Origin: Chrysophaeum taylorii
Taxonomy: Eukaryota; Sar; Pelagophyceae; Pelagomonadales; Pelagomonadaceae
Reading direction: 5' to 3'
Assembly (NCBI GenBank): GCA_029834535.1
Contig: JAQMWT010000040.1
Location: 124,001-188,000 of the forward strand
DNA: 64,000 bases
Below, piece by piece: positions 19,120-28,761 of the stretch. The translations under genes and the position numbers were made by a program. The notes beneath the pieces are model-generated. The model saw only the letters and a list, made by a program, of their open reading frames with translations. It searched no databases and was not told the origin of the DNA. Within the stretch, counting starts at the first letter, position 1; the number at the start of each line of letters is the position of its first letter.

Positions 19120-20616
19120 TCACACGAAAGGGTTACTACTACTACTACTACTACTGTCCGCGAGGGGGCCGGGGGTCGGTTGGGGGGTTTCTGGGGCGAT
19201 CGGGTTGACGGCGTAGGCGGGGTCCCCATCGGGGTCGTACGAGATGGACTCGACCGTCGCGAGCTCGAAGGTCTGCTCCGACACGGAATGGTCTGCCGCG
19301 CCGCGATACCTCGGTCTTCTTCGCGGCGGAATGTAGTGCTGGAAGAAGTTGTAGTATGCCGCGAAGCAGAACAGCGCGACGAGAACGAGAGCCACGACGA
19401 CGATTACCCCGGTGGAGGAGGACCGCCGCCGCCGCCTTCGCCGCCGCCGCTCATGGTCGTCGTCGTCGTGACGTGAAGAAGAGGACGCGCGGCGGGGGGT
19501 CGGCGCCGCCGTGGTCTCGGGCATCTCCGGCGCCAACGTTGGCGTCGTCGTTGAGGGGGGCGTCGTAAAATTGTCCACCAAGACGAGGTCGTGGTCGAGG
19601 ACTACAAGGCCGTAGGTTCCCTCGACGTAGCGCACGACGGCGCGCGCGAAGGTGACGACGCCGCGGCTGCCTTCGGGGACGCCCGCGAGGATGGCCGCGG
19701 GCCCCGAGCCGTCGTCGACCGCGAGACCGTCCACCTCCGCGCGGCCGACGAGGATCGCGACGCTCTCGAGGCTCTCGGCTGCCACGGGCCCGCACGAGGC
19801 CGCGACGTCGCCGGTCGCCGCCTTCGGAAGGACCCAGCCGTCGCCGACGCAAGACTCGGCCTGGAACGACGCCTCCTCCAACACCGTCTCTCCGCCGACT
19901 TCCGCGACGAGCCCGCGGACGGTGCCGCAGCTCGCGTTCGGAACCGCGCCTAAAACCCTAACCGCGCGCCACGGTCCCGGACCGTCGGCGACGACGTACG
20001 ACGAGTCATCAAACGCCGCCGTCATCCTCACGTCGTCGATCTGGATCCGCGTCCCGAGGAGCGGCGAATCGTAGCACGCGCCCCTCGTTGAATCGTAGAG
20101 CCGCGACTCGGTGAACTGCGCGTCGCGGGCTGTCGCGACCGTCGCCGCCGCCGTCGGCGCCAAAGTCGGCGCCACCGTCGGCGCCAAAGTCGGATCGGGC
20201 GCCCACATTACGTCAAACTCGACCCAGTGCGACGCATCCGGTGGAAGCCGGTATGTCTCGCCGTTGTCGCCGTCCGAGTACCAGTCGTCGAGGTGCACGT
20301 GTACTAGAGAGTCGTCGCTGCTATACGAGTCGTGGTCGAAGCAGTGCACGTTGATTTCCGCGTCCGCGGGGACGCACCCCAGATCCAGCACTTCGTTCCA
20401 CGTCGGATGGTCGTCGTTATTCTTCGTCGACGTCTTCTTCTCCTTGTCGCTTGACGACACCTTGCAGTAGGGATCAGACCGACCGCTCCCGGGCGTGCCG
20501 TCGGCGTTCTTCACCGACGCGCAGCACACCTTCACACTCAGGTACACCTCGCCCCCCGAGCAATCGCTCCTACTCACAGGGGCTAGCACCGCCACGACCG
20601 CAAGGATCGTGATCAT
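19120..20616 (-). CDS. C2-domain type I membrane protein
   Basis: The ATG at 20616 opens a signal peptide (MITILAVVAVLAPVSRSDC). Residues ~22-140 form a C2 domain: GEVYLSVKVCCASVKNADG, SDPYCKVSSS, HPTWNEVLDLGC, INVHCFDHDS and DDSLVHVHLDDW. Several Asp residues suit Ca2+ binding. A short PTLAPTVAPT linker leads to a ~200-residue lumenal domain with paired cysteines, then a second PT linker and an Arg/His/Asp low-complexity stretch. A single TM helix follows (GVIVVVALVLVALFCFAAYYNF), with a ~75-residue cytosolic tail ending in poly-Ser and NPFV. A C2 domain on the lumenal side is unusual; the family normally binds lipids in the cytosol. The stop codon lies 2 bases before the ATG of the signal-peptidase ORF, which has the same orientation. 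Confidence 0.8.
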   Translation of the reverse strand: MITILAVVAVLAPVSRSDCSGGEVYLSVKVCCASVKNADGTPGSGRSDPYCKVSSSDKEKKTSTKNNDDHPTWNEVLDLGCVPADAEINVHCFDHDSYSSDDSLVHVHLDDWYSDGDNGETYRLPPDASHWVEFDVMWAPDPTLAPTVAPTLAPTAAATVATARDAQFTESRLYDSTRGACYDSPLLGTRIQIDDVRMTAAFDDSSYVVADGPGPWRAVRVLGAVPNASCGTVRGLVAEVGGETVLEEASFQAESCVGDGWVLPKAATGDVAASCGPVAAESLESVAILVGRAEVDGLAVDDGSGPAAILAGVPEGSRGVVTFARAVVRYVEGTYGLVVLDHDLVLVDNFTTPPSTTTPTLAPEMPETTAAPTPRRASSSSRHDDDDHERRRRRRRRRSSSTGVIVVVALVLVALFCFAAYYNFFQHYIPPRRRPRYRGAADHSVSEQTFELATVESISYDPDGDPAYAVNPIAPETPQPTPGPLADSSSSSSSNPFV

Positions 20617-21651
20617 CTTGCTTGCTCGTCTCCGAACAGCTTCTCTGGGACACCTACCGGACCTATCAACGAATAATATTGCCCTCTTCCGTACCCTTGA
20701 TCAACCAACCCGACCGACGTCGCGTCGACCGATGTAGTCACCAACCACTTAGGACGTACACAAACTGCTCCTCTCATCCAACCATTATAGCTGCGCGTGA
20801 CGGTCCCGACGCGCGGGCCGCCACATGCACAATATTATGTAAGCCCTCGACGAGCGACCGACCGACTCCGACCGACTCCGACCGACAATGTGGCAGCTTT
20901 GGAGCTCGTACTGGAAGGGAAGGTCGCCACGACGCATGTTGGCGGGTGTATCCTATCCTATGCTATGCTGTGCTATGCTTGAGAGGGTGGGTCGTCCCCG
21001 TCCCGCCCCGTCCACCCCCCCCCCCAAAAAGTAAGTCTCTCCCTGTACAAAGATTCTCCATTGATGACGACGAGGGAGAGCGCCTTTCAAAGATTCTCTC
21101 GAAGAGATCATCTGTTTGGGTGTCTGACGCGTGTTTGCCTGGACTGACGGTGGTTGATGCGGCAAATTATGGTGGGAGATGCACCGCCGCGAAAGCGGGG
21201 TGGTGATCAAGGAGTTCCGGCAAAAGCGCAATGAAGAATTACGAAGGTCAATTATTGCCATTGAGGGCGGGGGTCGGGCGCCTTAAAAAAAATAGTACGC
21301 ACGCGAAGACCCCCGCGAGCGCGAGCGCGAGCACGAGCGGGCGGGCACACTGGTAAGTTGTTGGACAAAGAAGAGAGAGCGGGTAGAGAAATGAGGTCTC
21401 CCCGCTCGTGGTGAGGCGCCGTGATGAAGACGACAAAAACAAACAAACAAACAAACAAACAAACTGGGGTGATGAATGACCCTGCAGATAGATAGGTGGC
21501 GTTGTCGTCGACGGCGGTGGAATAATGGAGGCGGAAGAACCAGAGTGGTTCGTTCGTCCGCCAGGAGAGGAAGGAAGGAAATAAGCGCCGTGGCAGGCAG
21601 GCATACAGAGAGAGAGAGAGAAAGAGAATGGGCGGAAGGTCCTTGGTTCGT
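20617..21651. other. intergenic, simple repeats only
   Basis: The stretch lies between the 5' end of the C2 gene and the 3' end of the U-box gene. It holds CGACCGACTC repeats (~20855-20885), CTATGCTATG repeats (~20945-20975), an AAAC tract at ~21435-21462 and a GAGA tract near 21610. The CAAA tract resembles the targets used by retroposon B elsewhere but is empty. I see no gene. Confidence 0.5.
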
Positions 21652-22938
21652 CTAGAGGATGGTGCAACAGTTAGCGGAGGTGGAGAGTTGGTGCACGGGA
21701 CCGTCGTCCCAGAGACCCGTCGCGAGAAAGTCGAAGGCGTCGGGTGAGTCGGCTTGGAGGACGAGGACGACGGCGCGCTGGATGAGGGGGACGGGATCGC
21801 CCTTGGCGTCGAGGGGGTCGGGTTTTTGGTCAAAGGCTCGCGCGTCACAGACGAAGACGCGGTCGGGGTGGTCGAGGAGGCGGGCCGAGGTCGCGGCCGC
21901 GCGGCGCAGGAATTCGGCGTCCGGGGTCTGTTCTCGGCGGTCGTCGTCGTCGAGGGCCAATTTAAAGAGGGGGGCCGCGTCGGTAAGGGGGCCATAGGTA
22001 GTGGCGGCGGCGGCGTCATAGTAGTAGCAGGCGCCGTCGTCGAGGTCGCCGGGGGGGAGGGGTTGATCGATGGGGGCGTGGGCGACGTAGCCTACGGCGC
22101 CCGAGACGCGCGAGTCTTTGTCGTCGTCGTCGTGGATGCCGGCGGCCTGGATAATCGCGCGGGCTTTGTGCGCGGAGGTGATGGGGGCTGCGTCGATCAC
22201 GCAGGCCGCGAGGACCTTGACCTTGGCGCCGTCGATGGCGAGGAGGCGCGCCCAGTCTCGCGCGAGGCGGTCGCGCTCCGAGCGCAAGTCGTCGACTTCC
22301 CTCTTGAGAGCGAGAGCGCGGGCCTCGAGATCCCGTTTGCGCTTCCGAAGGGTCGCCCGCGGGTCGGCGGGCTGGCGCGCGCGCCGGGAGAGGCGGCGGG
22401 CCCAGTAGGACTCGTCTACGAGACCCGCGCGCGCGAGAGCTTCGGTCGCGTCTGCGATCGCGCGATTCTCGATTAGGCCGCCCGCGAGGAACTCCCGGGT
22501 AACGGGCGAGGTCCGGCGCTTCTCGAGCCAGGTTTCGATCGCGTGTCGCTCGTAGGTGATCCCGTCGCTCGCGAGCACGGGGTCGGCCATGGCCTCGCGC
22601 GTGATCGGACACGCGAATATTTTGGGCAGCGCGTCCATCAACTCGGCCTCGTCGAGCCCCGCGACCACCTCTGGCGGGAACGGGAGATCCTCGAGGACGG
22701 CAACGGGAATAGGCCTGCGCTTCGCGCGGTCGACGACGACCCGCCGCGCCCGAAGCCACGACAATTCAGCCTTGTCGGGGGCAGACAGGACGTGCTGCCT
22801 CTCCTCGAGCCAGAGAAACCGCCGCGCGAGCGCCACCGAACCCTCGTCGGGCCCCCAGAAATAGCTCCACCCCGAGCACGGCGTCGCCCCGAGCTCTCGA
22901 GCGACGCGCGCCGCCTCCGAACTCGAACTCGACTTCAT
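21652..22938 (-). CDS. U-box E3 ubiquitin ligase
   Basis: This is a single 428-residue frame with ATG at 22938. The U-box spans residues ~105-165: LPKIFACPITREAMADPVLA, then SDGITYERHAIETWLEK and SPVTREFL. This is the canonical C-P-I-T...DPV...G.TYER.AI..WL...SP.T pattern that binds the E2. A basic coiled coil follows at ~205-250 (LRKRKRDLEARALALKREVD). The C-terminal ~180 residues, with YGPLTDAAPLFKLALD and FDFLATGLWDDG, have no recognised fold. No ARM or WD repeats follow the U-box, so substrate recognition must come from the unknown N- or C-terminal regions. No targeting signal; a soluble cytosolic or nuclear ligase is likely. Confidence 0.85.
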   Translation of the reverse strand: MKSSSSSEAARVARELGATPCSGWSYFWGPDEGSVALARRFLWLEERQHVLSAPDKAELSWLRARRVVVDRAKRRPIPVAVLEDLPFPPEVVAGLDEAELMDALPKIFACPITREAMADPVLASDGITYERHAIETWLEKRRTSPVTREFLAGGLIENRAIADATEALARAGLVDESYWARRLSRRARQPADPRATLRKRKRDLEARALALKREVDDLRSERDRLARDWARLLAIDGAKVKVLAACVIDAAPITSAHKARAIIQAAGIHDDDDKDSRVSGAVGYVAHAPIDQPLPPGDLDDGACYYYDAAAATTYGPLTDAAPLFKLALDDDDRREQTPDAEFLRRAAATSARLLDHPDRVFVCDARAFDQKPDPLDAKGDPVPLIQRAVVLVLQADSPDAFDFLATGLWDDGPVHQLSTSANCCTIL

Positions 22939-23574
22939 TTATCTCGCGTGCTGTGGGACAACACTCTCGTGCATTTGCAGCACTGCAACGTCACCTTGAC
23001 CTTCAATATCGACGTGCCCACCCCCTTGAACCCCAACGCCACGTTGCGGCCCAGGGGCGCGGGGAAACAAGCAAGCGACTTTCAAGAAAAAAAAACGGCC
23101 AGGGCGGTCGTCGACACTCACGCCTCAGTCCGGACTCACATCACCACCACGGCATTTCATCTCAATCTACTCTATCTACGAGGCGAGGCGCGGCGAGGCC
23201 CGGCGTGAAAGAAAAGGGGGTTCGTAGGGTGTGTGCACGAGATGATATTGGTGATGAGTGGCCAGCACGCCTCTCGTGTTGCGCTGCGTGTTGATGGTGG
23301 TGGTGGTGCCTTTCCTCCTCCCATCTCAATTCACCTCACGAAAAAGCTGACAACACGGCAAAGAATACACAACAGATGGCGCGCGAGGCGGCGGCGGCGG
23401 CGTCGTCGGCGGTTGCCGACGTCGGCGGCGCCGACGACGCCGACGACGCCGACGACGGAAAGTTTTGGTAAGACTTAAGAGGGGGGAGAAGTAGTAGGTG
23501 GGACGAGTGGACCCAGCCAGACGGCGCCGCCGTCGCCGCCCAACCCGAAGAAGAAAGAAAGAGTAGAAAGTCAC
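22939..23574. other. intergenic, GCCGAC/CGACGC repeats
   Basis: This holds the promoter side of the U-box gene and the 3' flank of the FBPase gene. GGCGGCGGCG and CGACGACGCC runs at ~23387-23455 make spurious Arg-rich ORFs. Nothing coding is credible. Confidence 0.5.
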
Positions 23575-24591
23575 TCAGCCCTCCTTGTAGAAGGCGAGGA
23601 CCTTTTCAACGTCGCGCTCGCAGCCCATGATGATGGGGCAGCGGTCGTGGATGGTCTCGGGGATGACCTCCATGATGCGGCCGAGCTTGCCCTTGAACAT
23701 GCCGGTGTTGGCGAGGCCGCCGGCCTGCTCGGTGAGGAGGGCCATGGGGAGGCCCTCGTAGAGGACGCGGAGCTTACCCTTTGTGGACTTCTTGTCCGCC
23801 GGATAGTAAAAGACGCCGCCATACAGGATGGTGCGGTGGACGTCGGAGACCATCGAACCGACGTAGCGGGCCGAGTAGGGCTTGGGTCCCGCCTTGAACA
23901 TCTCGGTGGCCTTTTGGATTTTGTCGTCCCAGAGCGTGAAGTTTCCCTCGTTGCACGAGTAGATCGTCTTGTTCTTGGCGGGAAACTTCATCTCGCCAAA
24001 GTGGATGAACTCGCCGACCGAGTCATCGAGGGTGAAGCGGTGAACGCCATTCCCAAAGGTGACAACGAAGTCGGTCGCGCTGCCGTACATGCAGTAGCCC
24101 GCGGCGACCATGTCGGTGCCGGGGCGGAGGATGTCGTCGACGGTCGGCTCGCCGGTCGACTTTCGTTCGAACACAGAAAATATCGTGCCGGTCGAGACGT
24201 TGCAGTCGATGTTCGAGGAGCCATCGAGGGGGTCGAAGGCGAGGCAGTACTTGCCGCGGAGCTCCTCGGGGATGATGATTGGCTTCTCCTCCTCTTCGGA
24301 CACGAGGAGTGCGCACATTCCCGAATTACGGAGCGCGTTGATCATGATATCGTTGGACAGCACGTCCAGCTTCTTCACGTCGTCGCCCGAGGCGTTCGCC
24401 GACCCGTGGAGCCCGTACAAGTTAGCCACCCCGGCCTTGCGCACGGCGCGCGCGATCAGCTTGCACGCGAGCTGCATCGCGTTCATCATGATCGTCATCT
24501 CCTTGTCCTTGGTGTGCGAGATGATGAACGCCGACAAGGTGTACTTGTCCACCTCCGCCTCCACATCCTCCACGGCCTTGGAGCTCGACAT
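23575..24591 (-). CDS. FBP: fructose-1,6-bisphosphatase, cytosolic type
   Basis: Preferred start is ATG 24591 (MSSSKAVEDV), giving 338 residues, the usual size; the open frame upstream has no ATG. It hydrolyses fructose-1,6-bisphosphate to fructose-6-phosphate in gluconeogenesis or carbon fixation. The N-terminal AMP-site helices are present (LACKLIARAVRKAGVANLYG). The metal site is the conserved FDPLDGSSNIDCNVSTGTIF, preceded by LVSEEEEKPI. Substrate loops are AAGYCMYGSATDFV, YSARYVGSMVSDVHR and YGGVFYYPADKKS. There is no Cys-bearing redox loop of the plastid enzyme and no leader, so a cytosolic enzyme is likely. A plastid leader on an unseen upstream exon cannot be excluded. It is divergent from the coiled-coil gene, with 209 bases between the two ATGs. 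Confidence 0.95.
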   Translation of the reverse strand: MSSSKAVEDVEAEVDKYTLSAFIISHTKDKEMTIMMNAMQLACKLIARAVRKAGVANLYGLHGSANASGDDVKKLDVLSNDIMINALRNSGMCALLVSEEEEKPIIIPEELRGKYCLAFDPLDGSSNIDCNVSTGTIFSVFERKSTGEPTVDDILRPGTDMVAAGYCMYGSATDFVVTFGNGVHRFTLDDSVGEFIHFGEMKFPAKNKTIYSCNEGNFTLWDDKIQKATEMFKAGPKPYSARYVGSMVSDVHRTILYGGVFYYPADKKSTKGKLRVLYEGLPMALLTEQAGGLANTGMFKGKLGRIMEVIPETIHDRCPIIMGCERDVEKVLAFYKEG

Positions 24592-24800
24592 CTTCGAAGC
24601 GCAGGGGGGACTGGACGCCGCCGGTGAAGCTGCTTCGCGCTTTGCTTGTGTGTCTCTGGGACAAGTACGTCTTGGGTGGGGACACGTCAATGACACGTCA
24701 ATCTGCGTCAGTCATCCAAAGATTCGTTTATTATTATTCGGGATGACCCGAACCCCCATTTGGTGGGTGTTGCGGCAGTTGGTTCCTTCCTTCCTTCCCC
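24592..24800. promoter_or_regulatory. shared divergent promoter region
   Basis: 209 bases separate the FBPase ATG (minus) from the ATG at 24801 (plus). The region includes a TGACACGTCAATGACACGTCAAT direct repeat (~24678-24702, ACGTCA-type half-sites) and a CCTT tract before the plus-strand start. A bidirectional promoter is inferred from spacing alone. Confidence 0.4.
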
Positions 24801-27800
24801 ATGGCCTGGGCCGAGGTCCCCAAGGTCGTGCGCGCGGGGATGAAGACGCTCTTCGAGCAGGTCGAGGCGCAACGCCTCGAGCTCGAGGAGCTTCGGGGGC
24901 GCGCCGAGTGGGCCGAGCAGGCGGTGGCGGGGGTGCGCCGGGAAGTGGGGGACGTCGAGGGGCGGCTCCAGGATGCTGTCGTTGCCGAGGCTTCGCACGT
25001 CGCCAAAAAGGTGTGGGGCAAGACCGAGGCCAAGCACGAGCAACTGGCGGCGGCGTTCGCCAAGGCCCTCGACGACGCGCACCACGTGGACGATGTTGGC
25101 CCGGTCGTCGCCGCCGCGCTCGACGCCGCGACTCGCGCCGTCCTCGACGCCGAGCTCGCGGGCGACGACGCGCTCTCTCGCCGCGCCGCGCGCCTGGGCC
25201 GCGAGCTCGCCAGGAAAGGGACTGAGGGGCTCGCTTCGCTGGCGCAGCGCGTCGAGGCCGTCGAGGCCGATTCTCGGATCGCCGGATGCCGCGCGGCGGA
25301 TATGGAACGTCTCTCGGTCCTCGAGACCAACGAGCGTCTGTCGGTCCTCGAAGCCTCGGCGCGCCGCTTCGAGACAACGCGCGCGCGGCTCGAAGAAGCA
25401 TCCTCTGCCGACCGCCTCCAGGCCCTCGAGGCTGCGCACGCGACCTCTGCCGACCGCTTGGAAACTCTCGAGGCTGCGGGCGCCGAGCGCGCCGACCGCC
25501 TCGGGATTGTCGAGGCTGCCCGCGCCGAGGGAGAAAACCGCCTCCAGGCTCTAGAGGCTGCGCAAGCGACAGTTGCCGACGGTTTTGGGACTCTCGAGGC
25601 TGCCCACGCCAAGTGCGCAAACCGCCTCCACGCTCTCGAGGCTGCGCGAGCGACCGCTGCCAAAGGCTTTGAGACGCTGGAGGCCGCGCGCGCCGAGGGA
25701 GTAAACCGCCTCCAAGCTCTCGAGGCTGCGCAAGCGACCGCTGCCAACGGCTTTGAGACTCTGGAGGCTGCGCACGCCAAGCGCACAAACCGCCTCCAAA
25801 CTCTCGAGGCTGCGCACGCCGAGTGCGTCGAGCGCCTCGGGATTGTCGAGGCCGCGCATTCGGCGCGGGTTTCCGCGGTCGAAGATGCGCAGTTCAAGTC
25901 GCACGCGGCCGTCGAGGCGGCGATGGGTCGCCTCGAGGTCGTCGAGTCGCAGCAAGCCGCGCGCGACGGTCGCGCGGCCGCTCAGACCGCGCAGCTCGCG
26001 GCTCTCGAAGAGGACGGCGTGACGTTCGGGAGCCGGCTCGCGGGGGCGGAGGCCGCGCACGGGAGGCTGTCGGCGGCCGTGGTGGCCGAGCACGCCAAAT
26101 GCGCCGAGACCCTCGCGGGCGTCGAAGCCGAGCTCGGGAAGTGCGGGACGCGACTCGCGGGCGTCCAGAGCGCGCAGGCGGCGTCGGCCGAGCGGCTCGC
26201 CGGTCGCGTCGCTCGGGTCGAGCGCGCGTACGAGGTCGTCGCGGCGCGGGTCGAGGCTTTTCCCTCGGACGCGGCGGCGCGGCTCGCGGCGGTCGAGGCG
26301 GCGGCAAGCGCGGCGCGGCGCGAGGCGAACGACGCGGCGCGGGACGTTTGCCGCGCGGCGATCGAGGCGTACGACGCGCGGCGGCCGGCCGGGCTCGACA
26401 AGCGGTCGGTGCTCGAGCTCGTAGCAAAGCGCGACAAGGCGTTGAGACGGCGGCGACGCGAGGCGCTCGCGAGCGAGCTCGCGCGCGACGACGACAACAA
26501 CAACGAGGACGAGCCCGACGACGATTTCGTGCGGGCGATAGCGGCGACGTGCCGGCGCGCGAGGCGCGCGTGCGAGACCGAGGCGCGGGCAGCGAGCGAG
26601 GCAGCGAGCGCGCGGATCGCCGAGCTCGAGGAGCGGTCGAAACGACGTGATGCCGAGACGCGCGCCCTGGCGAAGGAGATGAGGTCGTTCGCGACGTCCA
26701 AGGAGGTGCGGGATGTCGGGTCGCGCCTCGACGCCGAGCTGGAGACGAAGCTCGCGAGGCTCGAGGCGGCGGTGGCCGCAGACAAGCGCGCTGTCGAGGC
26801 GCGGCTCGCCGAGGTGGGCGGCCGAGTCCAGGGCGTCGCGAGCGCGCTCGAACGCGAGTGCTGCGAGGTGCGCGCCGCGTGCGCTCGGGTCTCTGACGAG
26901 CGCGCGGTCGTCGGGGCGCTCGACGTCGTCAAGGGACAGGTCGGCGCGGCGTGTGATACTCTACGACGGCAGCTGCGCGAGGAGCGCGTCGAGGAGCGGA
27001 GCCAGCTCAGGCGCGCGACCGAGGACGCGATAGCGGCGCTGCGCGCCGAGTTCGATGCACGCGTGCAAAAGACCCGGGACGAGGAGCGGAGCCAGGTCAG
27101 GCGCGCGACCGAGGACGCGATAACAGCTCTGCGCGCCGAGTTCGATCAACGCTCGCGCGAGACCCGGAACGAGGAGCGGAGCCAGGTCAGGCACGCGACC
27201 GAGGACGCGATAGCTGCGCTGCGCGCCGAGTTCGATCAACGCTCGCGCGAGACCCGGGACGAGGATCGGAGCCAGCTCCTGCGCGCGACCGAGGACGCGA
27301 TAGCTGCGCTGCGCGCCGAGTTCGATAAGCGCGCGCGCGAGACCCGGGACGAGGTCGTCGGCGACGTCGCGTCGCTCGCCCGCGTCGTCGAGACGGCGGT
27401 CGCGAGCCCGCGCGTGGGCCACGCCGAGCTCGCGGCACTCGTGGCAGCGACGGAGACGAGCGCCGACCTCGTCGCGAGAACCGCGGCCCTCGAGGCGCGC
27501 GCGGCAGAGACGCGGACGGCCGTCGACGACGTCAACACCCGTCTCGACGAGGCACGGACCGAGCGGCTCGATGGCCTCGTCGAGACAACGACGGGGCTCG
27601 TGGGCAGAACCGCCCGCCTCGAGGCCCGCGTTGTCGAGACCGCGGACCTAGCCGGACGCGCGACGCGTCTCTACGACGACCTCGAGACCAAGCTCGACGC
27701 GAAGCTCCGCGCCCTCGACGAGAAGAGGCTCGACGCCAACTGCGACGACACAGCGCGCGTTTCCCTAGTACGCCTCGACACCCCTCTCCACGAGGAAGAT

Positions 27801-27977
27801 GGCCCGCTGGTGGACGACGAGGACGGAGGTCGGCGCCGGCCCCATCTCGTCGTCGAGAAGGGTGTTATGGAACTACGGCGCGAACGCGCGGTCAATTTGG
27901 CCTTGAGGGAGCGCCTGCGGAACGACCACCTCCTCTCCCACGTTACCTCGACCCTCCAGTCGATCGCGGAGCGATGA
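24801..27977 (+). CDS. 1058-aa repetitive coiled-coil protein
   Basis: This is a single frame from ATG 24801. It is almost wholly predicted coiled coil, rich in Ala, Glu, Arg and Leu. Residues ~205-360 hold about eleven 14-residue repeats of the type LQALEAAHATSADR, that is two heptads and 42 bases per unit. Residues ~735-855 hold four 30-residue repeats of the type RSQVRRATEDAITALRAEFD, repeating every 90 bases near 27000-27360. The ends are non-repetitive; the C-terminus is HVTSTLQSIAER. No motor, kinase or membrane segment is seen. Such proteins usually serve as cytoskeletal or basal-body scaffolds, but this is only a type-level inference. Near-identical repeat units suggest recent expansion, and length may vary between alleles. 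A retroposon B insertion begins just after the stop codon. Confidence 0.8.
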   Translation: MAWAEVPKVVRAGMKTLFEQVEAQRLELEELRGRAEWAEQAVAGVRREVGDVEGRLQDAVVAEASHVAKKVWGKTEAKHEQLAAAFAKALDDAHHVDDVGPVVAAALDAATRAVLDAELAGDDALSRRAARLGRELARKGTEGLASLAQRVEAVEADSRIAGCRAADMERLSVLETNERLSVLEASARRFETTRARLEEASSADRLQALEAAHATSADRLETLEAAGAERADRLGIVEAARAEGENRLQALEAAQATVADGFGTLEAAHAKCANRLHALEAARATAAKGFETLEAARAEGVNRLQALEAAQATAANGFETLEAAHAKRTNRLQTLEAAHAECVERLGIVEAAHSARVSAVEDAQFKSHAAVEAAMGRLEVVESQQAARDGRAAAQTAQLAALEEDGVTFGSRLAGAEAAHGRLSAAVVAEHAKCAETLAGVEAELGKCGTRLAGVQSAQAASAERLAGRVARVERAYEVVAARVEAFPSDAAARLAAVEAAASAARREANDAARDVCRAAIEAYDARRPAGLDKRSVLELVAKRDKALRRRRREALASELARDDDNNNEDEPDDDFVRAIAATCRRARRACETEARAASEAASARIAELEERSKRRDAETRALAKEMRSFATSKEVRDVGSRLDAELETKLARLEAAVAADKRAVEARLAEVGGRVQGVASALERECCEVRAACARVSDERAVVGALDVVKGQVGAACDTLRRQLREERVEERSQLRRATEDAIAALRAEFDARVQKTRDEERSQVRRATEDAITALRAEFDQRSRETRNEERSQVRHATEDAIAALRAEFDQRSRETRDEDRSQLLRATEDAIAALRAEFDKRARETRDEVVGDVASLARVVETAVASPRVGHAELAALVAATETSADLVARTAALEARAAETRTAVDDVNTRLDEARTERLDGLVETTTGLVGRTARLEARVVETADLAGRATRLYDDLETKLDAKLRALDEKRLDANCDDTARVSLVRLDTPLHEEDGPLVDDEDGGRRRPHLVVEKGVMELRRERAVNLALRERLRNDHLLSHVTSTLQSIAER

Positions 27978-27992
27978 GTTGATTCTTTGTTT

Positions 27993-28439
27993 TTAAATGT
28001 CGACTGCTAAGAGGGGGGTGTGTGTGGGGAGTTGATTGTTTGTTTTTAAATGTCGACTGCTAAGAGGGGGGTGTGTGTGGGGAGCATGAAGGATGTGGTG
28101 GGTTTGTGGGGTATGAGGGATGTGCCTGACGGGCAGAGATAAGTACGCGGGACCTAGTCGGGGTCATCGCCGAGGCGTGGGGCAGGCGAAGAGAGGACGG
28201 GCCCCGCCCGTAGGTCGTACGCATGCTGCCGCCGGACGTATGTGCGACGAAGGGTGACGTCCTGCTGGGATCGGGCGGCCTGGGTGGGGTTCCCCGAGGC
28301 GGCGACATGGGTGAGGGCGGTGAGGCCACAGCGAGCCCGGTCTAATGCGTTGGCGATCCCCCACTCACGGTAGATGCGGCGAGTTTGGGCCGCCTTTGCC
28401 TCTGTGAAGTTGGCGCAGCCGCTTGTCACCCAGGTTCGC
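27993..28439 (-). mobile_element. retroposon B, copies 2 and 3 in tandem
   Basis: Two minus-strand insertions sit side by side. The larger, 28046-28439 (394 bp), contains the C-terminal B reading frame (28154-28429). It is flanked by exact 13-base direct repeats TTGATTGTTTGTT at 28033-28045 and 28440-28452. The smaller, 27993-28032, is only the last ~40 bases of B. It is bounded by the same 13-mer and a one-mismatch version at 27980-27992. Both end in GTCGACATTTAAA (read on the minus strand). They lie directly behind the stop codon of the coiled-coil gene, so they supply its 3' untranslated region or terminator. Confidence 0.85.
28154..28429 (-). CDS. retroposon B ORF, C-terminal fragment
   Basis: This is the last ~91 residues of the B reading frame, matching the 55-kb copy with about two residue differences, which points to recent activity. 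It begins within TSGCANFTEAKAAQTRRIYR and ends PAPRLGDDPD. Upstream coding sequence is lost by 5' truncation. Confidence 0.6.
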   Translation of the reverse strand: MTSGCANFTEAKAAQTRRIYREWGIANALDRARCGLTALTHVAASGNPTQAARSQQDVTLRRTYVRRQHAYDLRAGPVLSSPAPRLGDDPD

Positions 28440-28452
28440 TTGATTGTTTGTT

Positions 28453-28761
28453 TGTTTGTTTGTTTGCCCCCCCCTTGTTTACTACCGTAGTGTTTTTTTC
28501 ATTTCCGAAATGGTGGGTTTGTATCGTTTCGGCGGTCAAAATAATCTCCTAGGAACACACATCGTTCTATTTGTCTAAATAATACGAGGTACGGAAATAA
28601 TTAATAATAGAATCCTTTCGATGAAGATGTTAGCAACAGGCAGTGAGGGCTTCTCGGAACGCTAGGTAGCGACTTAAACAAGCCCAAGCGGCGGCACTCT
28701 GGAGTCAGCATCAAAGCGGTGGTGGGGCGGCTCTGCCGCCGTCGGCAAAAGGGAGGAGGAG
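28453..28761. other. intergenic, includes CAAA tract
   Basis: A TTTG tract (28443-28467) next to a poly-C run is the B target site. The rest is AT-richer sequence without ORFs and is presumably the promoter of the 4-TM gene. Confidence 0.4.

Noticed and set aside
17531-19216. 561-residue plus-strand ORF
   Set aside because: Antisense to the signal peptidase, whose catalytic motifs are all on the minus strand.
23647-24627. 326-residue plus-strand ORF
   Set aside because: Exact antisense of fructose-1,6-bisphosphatase.
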